This document shows positions 26,341-36,300 of a DNA stretch of 64,000 nt, one piece after another. This DNA comes from CAYSSJ01 sp964433675 (GTDB taxonomy: Bacteria > Cloacimonadota > Cloacimonadia > Cloacimonadales > TCS61): the NCBI GenBank assembly GCA_964433675.1, contig CAYSSJ010000011.1, positions 22,976 through 86,975 on the forward strand. Direction: 5' to 3'. The first letter of the stretch is position 1; each line of letters starts with the position of its first letter. The notes beneath the pieces are model-generated. The model did no database searches and had not been told where the DNA came from. It was given only the letters and a program-made list of their open reading frames with translations. The position numbers and the translations under genes are program-made.

Positions 26341-27054
26341 ATGAAAGCAATAATTTTGGCAGCTGGGAAAGGGAATCGCTTAAGTTCGGTTACCAAAGGT
26401 CTACCCAAATGTATGATAAGCATTAACGGACAAAGCCTTATTCACCATCAAATCCTTAGTTGCCGGTATTTTGGCATAGAACAGTTTGTCTTCGTGTTGG
26501 GCTACAAAAAAGATATGATCCAAGAGCATATACTTGAGATACTACCACCCGAAATGGCGACTTTCATTACCAATCCTTATTATGAAACGACCAATACACT
26601 TTATTCCCTTTGGCTTACAAATGAACTTTTTGATGAAGATTTCATCTACTTCAATGCTGATGTTATGTTCGAAAAAGAGCTGCTGGGAGAAATCGTGTCA
26701 CCATCGGAATATTCTCAGCTATTATTGGACGAAAAATCATGCCAGGATGAAGAGGTGAAAATGATCTTAGACGACCAAAACAGGATTTTGCAGATTGGGA
26801 AAAAACTCGATATCGATAAATGTGCCGGTGAATTCATCGGGATAGGCAAATTCAATGGAGAAGTATTACCGCAATTTCGAGATGCTTTACAATATGGTGT
26901 GGAGAATAATGAGAAGAACAATTACTTTGAATATGCAGTAGATATACTGTGCAGAGAAGTAGTACTGACAGCTGTTCCAACCGGTAATTATCGTTGCATC
27001 GAAATAGATTTTCCCGACGATCTAAAAAAGGCAAAGCAGATATTTGGACATTAA
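26341..27054 (+). CDS. Nucleotidyltransferase, LicC/phosphocholine cytidylyltransferase-like
   Basis: This 237-residue protein begins 'MKAIILAAGKGNRLSSVTKG' followed by 'LPKCM', the G-x-G-x-R-L...PK signature of NTP-transferases that make nucleotide-activated sugars or alcohols. 'TTNTLYSLWL' and 'FIYFNADVMF' (metal-binding Asp) match the LicC and phosphocholine cytidylyltransferase subgroup more than RmlA, and the end 'CIEIDFPDDLKKAKQI' is the usual closing motif. It would activate a small phosphorylated alcohol or sugar with CTP or another NTP. AGAGGGG precedes the ATG. It is followed after three bases by a radical SAM gene in a two-gene unit. The substrate cannot be read from sequence. Confidence 0.8.
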   Translation: MKAIILAAGKGNRLSSVTKGLPKCMISINGQSLIHHQILSCRYFGIEQFVFVLGYKKDMIQEHILEILPPEMATFITNPYYETTNTLYSLWLTNELFDEDFIYFNADVMFEKELLGEIVSPSEYSQLLLDEKSCQDEEVKMILDDQNRILQIGKKLDIDKCAGEFIGIGKFNGEVLPQFRDALQYGVENNEKNNYFEYAVDILCREVVLTAVPTGNYRCIEIDFPDDLKKAKQIFGH

Positions 27055-27057
27055 TAG

Positions 27058-28680
27058 ATGAATCTCTCTCTTGTCGGTATTAATGCACGTTATACACATT
27101 CAAACCTTGCCCTGCGCTATTTACGACAGCAAATAGATCATGATTTACATCGCTGCTTTTTGCAAGAATTTACCATCCACGACAGAAACGATTGTATCCT
27201 TAATGAGATCTGGAAAAACAATCCCGATGTAGTAACTATTTCCGTATATATCTGGAATTCTTTGATAGTGGGCTTACTTCTGAAAGATATCAAAAAGATC
27301 ATGCCGAAGACAAAGATTATTTTGGGAGGACCGGAAGTTAGTTATAACCCGGATGAGTGGCTATATAGATTTCCTGCAGTTGATCATATCGTCTGTGGTG
27401 CCGGTGAATATGGTTTCACAAAAGTAGTGGAAGCTGTTTATAATAATGAAAATTTGGGACAGATAATCCAGTACCCGGTTACTGATCTGAATGCTATCAC
27501 TTTCCCTTACAAGGATGAAGACTTTCCTGAGATGAAACAGCGCTATGTCTATTACGAAAGCAGCAGAGGTTGCCTTTTTCGCTGCAGCTTCTGCATATCT
27601 TCCCGAAACGATATTCCTATTCAATACCGAAACTTAGACATAGTGTTCAGCGAACTCGATTATCTCATATCCAAGAAAGTCAATATCATCAAGTTCGTTG
27701 ATAGGACTTTTAATGCGGATAAGCATCGTGCCCGCACTATTTGGAAGTATCTGATCAAAAAGAATCCTAAAACACGGTTTCATTTCGAACTTCATCCCGC
27801 CCTTATGGAAGATAAAGATTTTCAGATTTTGGCAGATGCGCCCGCCGGGCTCTTTCAATTCGAGATCGGTATCCAATCGGTAAATCCTCTCACTCTTGAG
27901 TCTATCAATCGTCCGCTGAAATGGGGACAAATCTCAGCCAAACTTGCCAGACTGACGAGAATGAGCCATATTCACCATCATCTAGATATCATAGTCGGTT
28001 TACCATTTGATGACCTCGATTCTATCCGTCAGGCTTTCAATCGGGTCTATTCACTTCATGCGGACCACTTTCAAATGGGCTTTCTGAAGGTGCTACCCGG
28101 AACTATGATGGCAGCACAGTCGCGTGAATACAACCTTACCTCTTCCGATACTCCCCCCTATGAAATCTTGGGCAATCGGTGGCTTTCTTATGCAGAAATC
28201 CGCTATTTGCACAAAATTGAGTTTTGGTTGAACATTCTATACAATTCTCACCAATTTAACCGCTTCTTAGAAAACATCGTGCAGTATTATTCTACTCCTT
28301 ATGACTTTTTTACTGAGCTTGCCGATTTTGCACAACAATATCCTACATATAAAGACTGGAAGAAAAATGTGGGGATTCTGCTAGATTTCTGTGTCACAAG
28401 CAATGATTCTGAATTTCTGAGAGATTGTTTGCGGTGGGATTGGTGCCAGCAGTATGGATCGCACTATTATCCCCCACGTTTGCAAAACAAAACTTGTAAT
28501 CTGGCAAAGAAGCTAGGTTATCCCAAGCTGAAAGACATATTTGCAGATAATAGAGATACTTCCCACAAAAGAGCGATATTCTTTATGCCCAGCTCTGCTA
28601 AGTTTGCAGAAAAATATGAACTGAAAAACCGTATTGTAGCTTTCGTTCGGGATCACCGACCGATAAGAATAGATTTATAG
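27058..28680 (+). CDS. B12-binding-domain radical SAM protein, DUF4080-type
   Basis: The protein has 540 residues. Residues 1-130 form a cobalamin-binding-like Rossmann domain: 'VGINARYTHSNLALRYLR', 'DVVTISVYIWN', 'IILGGPEVSY'. The DxHxxG cobalamin ligand motif is not evident. The radical SAM cluster motif is C172-x3-C176-x2-C179 in 'GCLFRCSFC', with later 'QFEIGIQSVNP' and 'DIIVGLPFDDL' from the TIM barrel. The C-terminal half matches what I recall of DUF4080 proteins, which are widespread in anaerobes and have no established reaction; a methyltransferase or isomerase role is a guess. The stop overlaps the convergent gene at 28675 by six bases. Confidence 0.85.
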   Translation: MNLSLVGINARYTHSNLALRYLRQQIDHDLHRCFLQEFTIHDRNDCILNEIWKNNPDVVTISVYIWNSLIVGLLLKDIKKIMPKTKIILGGPEVSYNPDEWLYRFPAVDHIVCGAGEYGFTKVVEAVYNNENLGQIIQYPVTDLNAITFPYKDEDFPEMKQRYVYYESSRGCLFRCSFCISSRNDIPIQYRNLDIVFSELDYLISKKVNIIKFVDRTFNADKHRARTIWKYLIKKNPKTRFHFELHPALMEDKDFQILADAPAGLFQFEIGIQSVNPLTLESINRPLKWGQISAKLARLTRMSHIHHHLDIIVGLPFDDLDSIRQAFNRVYSLHADHFQMGFLKVLPGTMMAAQSREYNLTSSDTPPYEILGNRWLSYAEIRYLHKIEFWLNILYNSHQFNRFLENIVQYYSTPYDFFTELADFAQQYPTYKDWKKNVGILLDFCVTSNDSEFLRDCLRWDWCQQYGSHYYPPRLQNKTCNLAKKLGYPKLKDIFADNRDTSHKRAIFFMPSSAKFAEKYELKNRIVAFVRDHRPIRIDL

Positions 28681-29703
28681 ATCCATATCCAATCCCAGTC
28701 CGATCTCATGAGCAGAATATTTCTTATCTCTTTCCACAAAGCTAAATGGTGAATCTGTTCGTCTCTGCTCAAAGTTATAATTCGTTCTTAATTGAACCGA
28801 ATCTGTCAGCGGTATTCTGAGCAGATTATAAAATGAGAATTTTCTATCTTCCCTACCGAAATGGTAACTGTTTGTTTCATATTCGGATTGGAAGAATCTC
28901 TCTTCATATTCTATCCTGCTGAAAAAGTGAGTATCACGCTTGAGAATATGGAATGGGAAAGAAATGGAATAATAGTAATTATTCATCTCATAGGAAGGAT
29001 CTTTTTGGACATTCAAATCCGGATAAGCTTCTGCCCCACCTTTAGCAGCAGAAATCCTATAAGCATATCTAATGGTCATGCGTATATTATCGTTTGGGAA
29101 AACTATGAAGCCGATGTCGCTTTCTATATTGTTAGCATCATATTCAGTAAAATATTTGTTGTAATATAGATGAGAGATGTCAAACTTGTAATCAAGATGT
29201 ACCATATCATGAAAACGCCATCTGAATCTGACGCGGTAGATATCTCTGGAATAGGTAAATTCTCTGTAGATTGTCTCCGTCTCTAATTCACTGGTAAAAT
29301 TATTCACATAAATTTCGGGAAAATAGAAATAATTCAAAGTAACAAAGATTTTTCTGCCGAAAAATTGTTGGAATTCATAACCAAAATAGCCACTATCTTT
29401 TATGGGATTGTTCCAGTATTTATGATAATTCAAAATAAACTTATTATTCTGTGTTCGCCCCCCCAAATATGTATGTCTTAAACCGAGCTCTACTCGGACG
29501 GAAGTTATTATATCATCTGCAGATGAGATAGTATATTTTTCCGGTCTGCCACCTGCTTTGTATTCATCCAGATGATAAGGAGATAAATTCAATATATTGC
29601 TATTGTATTTGGTTTCTATTCTTGAGCTTGGCAGTATCAAGATATCTATAGCAGATAACGGGACAAAAACAGTTAGTATGATTAGGCAGGTTAATATCTT
29701 CAT
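28675..29703 (-). CDS. Putative outer-membrane beta-barrel protein
   Basis: This 342-residue protein has a signal peptide ('ILTCLIILTVFVPLSA', cleavage near residue 18) followed by alternating polar and aromatic strands rich in Tyr, Phe and Arg, such as 'YFGYEFQQFFGRKIFVTLNYFYF' in pieces and 'VRFRWRFHDMVHLDYKFDIS'. This is typical of a barrel of roughly 14-16 strands. It ends 'IGLGLDMDL' rather than in an aromatic residue. I recognise no family. It is the last gene of the Pgs run and overlaps the upstream gene by four bases. A role as the outer-membrane exit or anchor for the polymer made by PgsB/PgsC is an inference from position. Confidence 0.6.
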   Translation of the reverse strand: MKILTCLIILTVFVPLSAIDILILPSSRIETKYNSNILNLSPYHLDEYKAGGRPEKYTISSADDIITSVRVELGLRHTYLGGRTQNNKFILNYHKYWNNPIKDSGYFGYEFQQFFGRKIFVTLNYFYFPEIYVNNFTSELETETIYREFTYSRDIYRVRFRWRFHDMVHLDYKFDISHLYYNKYFTEYDANNIESDIGFIVFPNDNIRMTIRYAYRISAAKGGAEAYPDLNVQKDPSYEMNNYYYSISFPFHILKRDTHFFSRIEYEERFFQSEYETNSYHFGREDRKFSFYNLLRIPLTDSVQLRTNYNFEQRRTDSPFSFVERDKKYSAHEIGLGLDMDL

Positions 29704-30584
29704 TCTTCTATCACTCCAATTGCAGATTTACTGATATAAAAATTGAAGATCAGATCTCTATTCACATCAGGATCTTCTATGATTATATGATGGATCCCTT
29801 CGGGAAACTCCAGTATATTTACATCACCGCTGGATGGTGTAATCTCCATATTATCGGGGAAATAGGCAGCATAAGATTTGAAAGCTGTCTCATGGTAAGT
29901 GGTCATCAGCTCGCCATTACTATAAACATTGTAACGGTAGCTATAGCTATTTACCAGAGGATTATCGTAAACCAGACGGCTGATTATCTTAACGTAGATC
30001 GGTCCTTTTAGAGTAAATTCTACCCTATTGTCATCATCAGCTCGGAAATATGTATACGTATCCTCATTCACCTTCAAAGTCACGATCTCTCCATATTTCT
30101 GCGGAGTATAGCTCACGTATCCTATCCTTTGTCGTCCGCTAGGTATATTATCCGCATCCAATCTGAATAGGATGGGTATTTCGGATATATTTTTGATCGT
30201 AATGCGCTCTTCTCTTTCTTCAGAAGTATAGGTGAATAGATTGAACTGGGATATCTGCTCTCCGGCGAGCCCTCGGGTTTCTGTGCTAAGATTGCCGACG
30301 GAACGATTCACTATTCTCTCCTCTTTATTTGATCTGAAAGAATACTGATAATCCTCTCCACTCTCTGCATTAATGATCAATCTGGAATAAACTTCCAAAG
30401 TCTCGACTTCAATAATACGCACCCGCATCGTTTCACCCGGGTCTAGCCGATAATAACGCAGAATCCTACCGGTTTCTCTGTTAAAAAGCGAAAACTCCTC
30501 CGGTTCACGCTCGAAAATTATTCTGTTTGCATAAGCCATACTAAAAAGCAAGCTTATGATTAGAATGATCTTCTTTAGCATCAT
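29700..30584 (-). CDS. Exported protein of the Pgs locus, unknown function
   Basis: This 294-residue protein starts 'MMLKKIILIISLLFSMAYAN', a signal peptide cleaved near residue 20. The mature part is rich in beta strand and Arg/Glu: 'YYRLDPGETMRVRIIEVE', 'VNRSVGNLSTETRG', 'EERITIKNISEIPILFRL'. No catalytic motif is visible. It overlaps pgsW upstream by four bases and the barrel gene downstream by four, so all three are translationally coupled. This suggests a dedicated periplasmic component of the same system. I cannot assign a family. Confidence 0.65.
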   Translation of the reverse strand: MMLKKIILIISLLFSMAYANRIIFEREPEEFSLFNRETGRILRYYRLDPGETMRVRIIEVETLEVYSRLIINAESGEDYQYSFRSNKEERIVNRSVGNLSTETRGLAGEQISQFNLFTYTSEEREERITIKNISEIPILFRLDADNIPSGRQRIGYVSYTPQKYGEIVTLKVNEDTYTYFRADDDNRVEFTLKGPIYVKIISRLVYDNPLVNSYSYRYNVYSNGELMTTYHETAFKSYAAYFPDNMEITPSSGDVNILEFPEGIHHIIIEDPDVNRDLIFNFYISKSAIGVIEE

Positions 30585-31687
30585 ATATTGATTTCCTCTT
30601 CTTTTAGTCTTAATTTGTTATGATCAAAAAAGATAACTGTTGCTATAAGGATGACCATGATTGCCAGGCTGATCCATGTAATGGTCATGTTATATCTCTC
30701 GCTGATATACATCGAACCCACTCCTGGTGCAGGTAATGGATCGGGAGCCAAGGGAAGATCATATTTTTCTGCAATAGCGGATATATCCAAAAGATGTAGT
30801 ATCGGAACCCGTTGCTCGGCGAAAAGCATCATCGTACCTTTGAGTGGGACATTGCGCATGGAAATATACCGATGGTAGCCTGGGCGGATAAGACGTCCGG
30901 TAATGGAGTGACCTAAACTGGACAAACCACCACCAACGTTTACATACATCTTATAAGACCGATCTGCGGAAGCTTGCTCCCACAGTTCCTTTTTTCTGAT
31001 AATATTTTCTGTTAATGTATTCTCGGCAACCAATTCCACTTCATTTCTCTCGATTGCTTCTATGATCAATTCTCGTCCGACCATGCTCAGTCCACGACCG
31101 AGATCCTGTCCACCACCAATAGAGGCTGCAATGCTTTTATATGGGAAAATCTCCTGCTCATACAAGAAAGTCTCCATGTCCAGCCAGGTAAATTCCGGAT
31201 CAGTAGCTCCAAACATCGAAGCACCAACAGAATAAATCATCACCAGATCCAACTCCATCACTTTGGCTGCGCTCATAACTGCAATGTTGATTGCCGGGAA
31301 CGAACCCGTTCCGCTTACTGCTACCAAATCACCCTCTTTCAGACCGGCTTCTTTGAAATAATCCACTATCACAGCAGCATAATTGGGGTTCAAAGAGGTA
31401 AGCTTGGCAACCAGACTGCCTCTGTCTGTAGTTATCAGAGTTTCTCGCTCGCCAATTAGAGTAGTTCTATGCGGATCGTTTCTTTCATCTACGAAAATAC
31501 CTTGAGCTAAACGATAATCGCGAATAGATTCAATCGCTTCCTCCATGGTTTTGGCAGCTTCCAATTTCTCGTCGTGATAACGTTCTTTTACCATTACCCT
31601 GCTATTTTCGACCCAGATAAAAAGTCCTATCGCTATAATACATAATACCAGCATACTTGTTAATGATTTTGCACTTGGAATAAACAT
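30581..31687 (-). CDS. pgsW: Poly-gamma-glutamate system protein PgsW
   Basis: This 368-residue protein has one membrane helix at residues 12-27 and another near 338-357, with a large domain between. The middle carries 'AVIVDYFKEAGLKEGDLVAVSGTGSFPA', 'IYSVGASMFGATDPEFTWLDME' and 'ASIGGGQDLGRGLS' (quoted as short family blocks), which match my memory of the poly-gamma-glutamate system protein found next to PgsB and PgsC in Gram-negative bacteria. Its biochemical role is not established. The C-terminal 'LDISAIAEKYDLPLAPDPLP' is also typical. It lies 11 bases after pgsC, and its ribosome binding site is GAAGGTG. Confidence 0.82.
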   Translation of the reverse strand: MFIPSAKSLTSMLVLCIIAIGLFIWVENSRVMVKERYHDEKLEAAKTMEEAIESIRDYRLAQGIFVDERNDPHRTTLIGERETLITTDRGSLVAKLTSLNPNYAAVIVDYFKEAGLKEGDLVAVSGTGSFPAINIAVMSAAKVMELDLVMIYSVGASMFGATDPEFTWLDMETFLYEQEIFPYKSIAASIGGGQDLGRGLSMVGRELIIEAIERNEVELVAENTLTENIIRKKELWEQASADRSYKMYVNVGGGLSSLGHSITGRLIRPGYHRYISMRNVPLKGTMMLFAEQRVPILHLLDISAIAEKYDLPLAPDPLPAPGVGSMYISERYNMTITWISLAIMVILIATVIFFDHNKLRLKEEEINI

Positions 31688-31698
31688 CTTTCACCTTC

Positions 31699-32148
31699 TC
31701 ATTCTATTATCTGTCCACCGAAAATTATGACCAAAAGTAATCTGACTACTACAGCAACGACGATCATGATAGTTAGTGTCTTGATGATACCTTGTCGTTC
31801 CATAGAATTAGCTATCAAACCGGGAATAATATAACCGATCACATTCACGGCATAATCTGAGGGTAGATTTACAAAAAGTCCGTAAGTTCTGGCAATCCAA
31901 CCGAGAATAAAGCCGAGAAGTACCGAAATAACCATCCTTCTGCGACCATAAATAAACATGATATGACCCAGTAGTTTTACGATGCCATAAACGATAAAAC
32001 TGATCAACAACGTCGCTACGATCGTCCAGGGCTGATGTAAAAATATAGCTACATAACCGGCAACGACTATACCACCGGCTGCAGCTCCAAAAGTCTCTAA
32101 GAAAAATAAACTTATCAAAACACCTAATCCGATTGCTACTTCAAACAT
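31699..32148 (-). CDS. pgsC: Poly-gamma-glutamate biosynthesis protein PgsC/CapC
   Basis: This 149-residue integral membrane protein has four to five helices, the normal size and layout of PgsC/CapC. It starts 'FEVAIGLGVLISLFFLETFG' followed by 'GGIVVAGYVAIFLHQP', the family's conserved glycine-rich first hairpin, and later has 'LGFILGWIARTYG' and 'IGYIIPGLIANSMERQG'. PgsC forms the membrane complex with PgsB that polymerises glutamate. It overlaps pgsB upstream by eight bases, as usual for this pair. Confidence 0.9.
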   Translation of the reverse strand: MFEVAIGLGVLISLFFLETFGAAAGGIVVAGYVAIFLHQPWTIVATLLISFIVYGIVKLLGHIMFIYGRRRMVISVLLGFILGWIARTYGLFVNLPSDYAVNVIGYIIPGLIANSMERQGIIKTLTIMIVVAVVVRLLLVIIFGGQIIE

Positions 32149-33310
32149 TTTCTCCGTCCTTCTCTCTGAAATAAGCTACTATCTTTGCTCCATTACCACC
32201 AATATTACCAATACCCAAAAACATCTCGGTTTCACTGGCATGCTCATAAGCTGTCTCAATTAGATCATGTCCGTTTATCCAACCGCAATTGACTATCTTT
32301 TTTGTTGAGATCCCGTGAGATAAGGCATACAGTCTGATAGTTTGCGGTTCATCGCCGATTAAGTATAACATGTTGAAATCCTGATTTTTTAACATACTCA
32401 TAAGCTGTTTTGATCTGAACATTCTATCCGACCGGGTATTCAATACAATACTCACCGAATCAATATCCGGATATAAGCTGAGGATATAACTAACCAAAGC
32501 TTCGGTTGACTCCGGATCATTTGCAGCGAAAGAATGAGCGAAGTAGAAGTTCTTCCCACCATATTTACATTTGAAGATCTCAGCCGCACCTATATCCGGT
32601 ATTGCTTCATACATACCTTTTAACGCAGCCTCTTTGTCCACTCCACAATGTTCGCAAACTGCCAACGAAAGCGCTACGTTTTCTTTGTGTTCTATATAGG
32701 AAAACCCCTTCATCATATCGTTGGTTATATCTTGGTGCTCTACAAAATGAAGATCCGTATGCATTTTATGTGCTTGCTTTTTCATCAGCGGATACATCTT
32801 CTTTTCAGTTGTAAATGCAATGGAATGATGGGGTAATGTATTACACAACGATAGGGTGACATTTTTCAATCCCGGTCCCATCACATCGAGATGATCTTCG
32901 CGCGAATTGGTGATCACTCCGATATTCGATTTGACTATGTTCTGCTCGGTTACCCACTGATACTCCGGAGTAACTGCCATACACTCCAATACGAGGATCT
33001 CAGCTTGCCTTTTAGCAACGAATTTGATTATCTTGAGCTGCTCTCTGATATTGGCACCAAAATGCCTGATGATAGGTACTTCATTACCATTTTCGTAGAT
33101 CAATCTTGGCGCTGAGCCGGTAGTTTTGGCTATTACTTTCTTCTTCCCAGCACGTAATCCGGCAGCGATAAGCCGAGTTACACTCGACTTACCGCGCGTT
33201 CCGTTTATATGTATTATCAATGGTATCTGTTTGCGATAATTCTTGTGGCGCTGGTACTCAAACACGCCAAAGATTATCAGTACGATCAAACCTATTATTA
33301 ATCCGTGCAT
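32141..33310 (-). CDS. pgsB: Poly-gamma-glutamate synthase PgsB/CapB
   Basis: This 389-residue protein starts with a membrane helix (residues 3-18) followed by the ATP-binding loop 'HINGTRGKSSVTRL' at residues 34-47, the CapB variant of the Mur-ligase P loop. Further family blocks are 'AKTTGSAPRLIYENG', 'ECMAVTPEYQWVTE' and 'GVITNSREDHLDVMG'. PgsB is the ATP-dependent amide ligase adding glutamate through its gamma-carboxyl, working with PgsC at the inner membrane. No pgsA/capA gene follows; pgsW and two exported proteins take its place. It starts six bases after the C25-like gene. Confidence 0.92.
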   Translation of the reverse strand: MHGLIIGLIVLIIFGVFEYQRHKNYRKQIPLIIHINGTRGKSSVTRLIAAGLRAGKKKVIAKTTGSAPRLIYENGNEVPIIRHFGANIREQLKIIKFVAKRQAEILVLECMAVTPEYQWVTEQNIVKSNIGVITNSREDHLDVMGPGLKNVTLSLCNTLPHHSIAFTTEKKMYPLMKKQAHKMHTDLHFVEHQDITNDMMKGFSYIEHKENVALSLAVCEHCGVDKEAALKGMYEAIPDIGAAEIFKCKYGGKNFYFAHSFAANDPESTEALVSYILSLYPDIDSVSIVLNTRSDRMFRSKQLMSMLKNQDFNMLYLIGDEPQTIRLYALSHGISTKKIVNCGWINGHDLIETAYEHASETEMFLGIGNIGGNGAKIVAYFREKDGENV

Positions 33311-33316
33311 ATCACC

Positions 33317-36300
33317 TTATTTCAACAATAAACATTTCTTTATATCTGTCTTCTGACCATCAACTGTTAGCTGATAGAAATACACACCTGATGATACCTC
33401 TCTGTTTCGCATATTTCTGCCATCCCAAACTGCTTCATGGTGTCCTGCTTGTATCGGCTGATCCACCAGGATTTTTACCAACTCACCTTTGATATTGTAA
33501 ATCGCCAATGAGACCTGAGCTTCGTTCGGTAAAGAGTAACTGATGGTTGTCGATGGATTGAACGGATTGGGATAATTGACACCCAGTTTGATCGAAGACG
33601 GATCGATCACGATATCATCTGCGGATGTATAAGAATCGGGTGGATGAGTGGTAAACTTGATAGCCAGACCATTCTCAAGCGGAGTGGCACTATCGGGATA
33701 ATAATTACAATATGTATATTCTATTCCGTCGGAACGATAAAGATTTTGGATTCCTACCGTCGAATAACAGCTATTGTGGGCATTGTTATCTATTGTATGA
33801 TAATTGAACTGAATCTCACCATCACCGGTTGGAGTGGAATGATAAGCAGGATCATACAAAATCACCTGAAATCTTTGTGGTGTTTCGTTATCTATCCTAC
33901 TCACACAGTTTTCCCAAGAAATCACAAACAGGTTTTCTGTTTGATCATAGTAATGAACGATCCTCATCTCTTCATGATTACCCTGAGAGATTTCCGGTCC
34001 GATCAGATCGTTCCAGAATGGTGCTACCAATGCCGGCGGACTAAAGGCAGCCGGTATAGGCCAATTTCTGAACCAAGTATGCCAGGTTGTCCCAAAAGAC
34101 ATCCAACCATTATCACAGACAGTTACACTATCAAATTCAACTCCGTAATAAGTAAAATCAAACGGCAGTGGGATAGTTTCAGATGTATCATCAGTCAAAT
34201 AAATAACATCACCATTCCCACCCTGATAAGGATCGATATCGTACCAAAAATAAGATGGGGCATGCTCATAATCCGTATCATAACTGTCGTAGGCATAATA
34301 TCCTCTGCTGTCAGGACCTGTCGGAGCAGTATTGTCAACCAATCCCGCTTCCATTGTCATGAATGCAGTTGTAGTTCTACCGATATCATCGATGAATGTG
34401 ATCTCCATCGGAATCATTCGACCACGCGCACAATCCGATTCGATAAACAGAGTGAATTCTGCTTCGCCACTTTCACCGATATTCACATCTCCGACTACAG
34501 AGCTACCATTAACTACAGAACCAGCTTCGGTAAGAGTCTCCAGCTCTGCTTCCAGTCCGATAGCATCCACTGAACCCATGTTTTTGAAGCTGACTCTGAT
34601 ATCGGACTCTTCGCCAATCTCCAGTATGCCACCATGGTCAAGTACTGTGATATCTTCAATCTGGAAATAAAGTCCTCCGACTATGAGATAAAACTTGGAA
34701 GTAAATTCATCGTTGATATCCATGACAAACTCGATAGAGTGCTGCTCGGGACAATCCGGACTAATCTGCACAGAAACCACTTCATCCACCACAGCTCCTG
34801 CGGCTATATCTCCGTAGTTCATTATAGGTTCGGAGATACTCACATAAGGTGAATTGGAAGATAGTTCCGCACTAACATCTGTAGCGAGTTCAGTACCGAA
34901 ATTCTTCAAACTCAAACTGAGATCTACCTCTAGTCCGGACAACACTTCTGAAAGCGGTTCGAACTCGACCAGCCCGATATCGATACTTTGCGATACCACT
35001 TCAATCTCAGCAAATTCGGGGTGATAGTTTGGTTTGGTGATAGTGATATCTATCGTACCTTCGGTCTGTGAGGATAGATACATCGTAACCATCCCATCTT
35101 CTATAATCTGCACATCATAAAATTCGTCTTCTTTGATAGCGGTGACTATACCGCCATCTAATCCCGCTACGGAAATATCGACATAGTTTTGTGCGATAGA
35201 AACTTCAGAAGGCACATCTGCTTCGATCGGTTGGGGAACTTTTGTCCACCAAGAGAGAGAAGGATCGCCTAAAATGTTATAGACATGAAAATAAAATTCT
35301 ACCCATTGTCCGGAGCCTTGTTGATTAACAAAATTCTGATACAGTTCTATCTTTCCACGCAATACAGCAGAACCAAAAGTGAATATATCTTCTGCTAACA
35401 AACCATAATATATACCTGAGAAAATGGAGTTATTGAATCTCGTACTGGTATGTAAGTCGGAAGGTCCGACAAATGCTACCGCACCTTTTGGGTTTGTTGG
35501 AGTTCCGACTCGCAACCATTTCTCGCCAAAGGCAGGATCGACACTATTGGCAAAATCACCGGTATTACAAACGATGGAGGTCACAATCGGTAGTTTCCGT
35601 CCGTTATTGAGCTCGTCTATATTTTCATTGTGGAAGTATGGATAATGCCATCCATTTGCATCACCCCAACCGCGATAGGTTGCCATGCTTACTCCTTCGT
35701 TGATTGCATTGATGATAGGTGTGGGCGGATAATAATGCCCCGGATAAAATACTGAATGGATCGTATGATATCCATAATCGTAAAGCCAATCTCTCAACAT
35801 CCTTGTAATATCACCGGGAGTAGTGGGTATTGGTGGAGAACTTGCGTAGTCTCCCGCAACCAACAGTGCACTTTCATACCAATCAGTATTATCCATGTAT
35901 GGTTCTTTTTCATAATAGAGAGTCTTAGCTATTATTGTCTGGAGTTCTGTCATATTATCCACAGAAAATCTACCGACCAACATATCGGGGAAGTAATCAT
36001 CACTTTCAATAAGTGTGTAGGGATGATCGGTTACATTATTGGCATCACCAAAATAAAAAGATGGCATATTGTATGGATTATCTACATCGCCGATCAATAG
36101 TAAAAAATCTGGATTAAAATCGGAATAATAAACACTTTCGATATAACTCTTAATTTGATTACTGGTAGTTCCCGCCTCCGACATAGTAGCTACCTGAGTT
36201 CGGATACCTTTGGCATTTACCCAATCGGTATATGATGATAACACTGGTGCCAGAGCATCGGGAGTGATGATCAACATAGCGGAAGGTCTAACTTCGGTAT

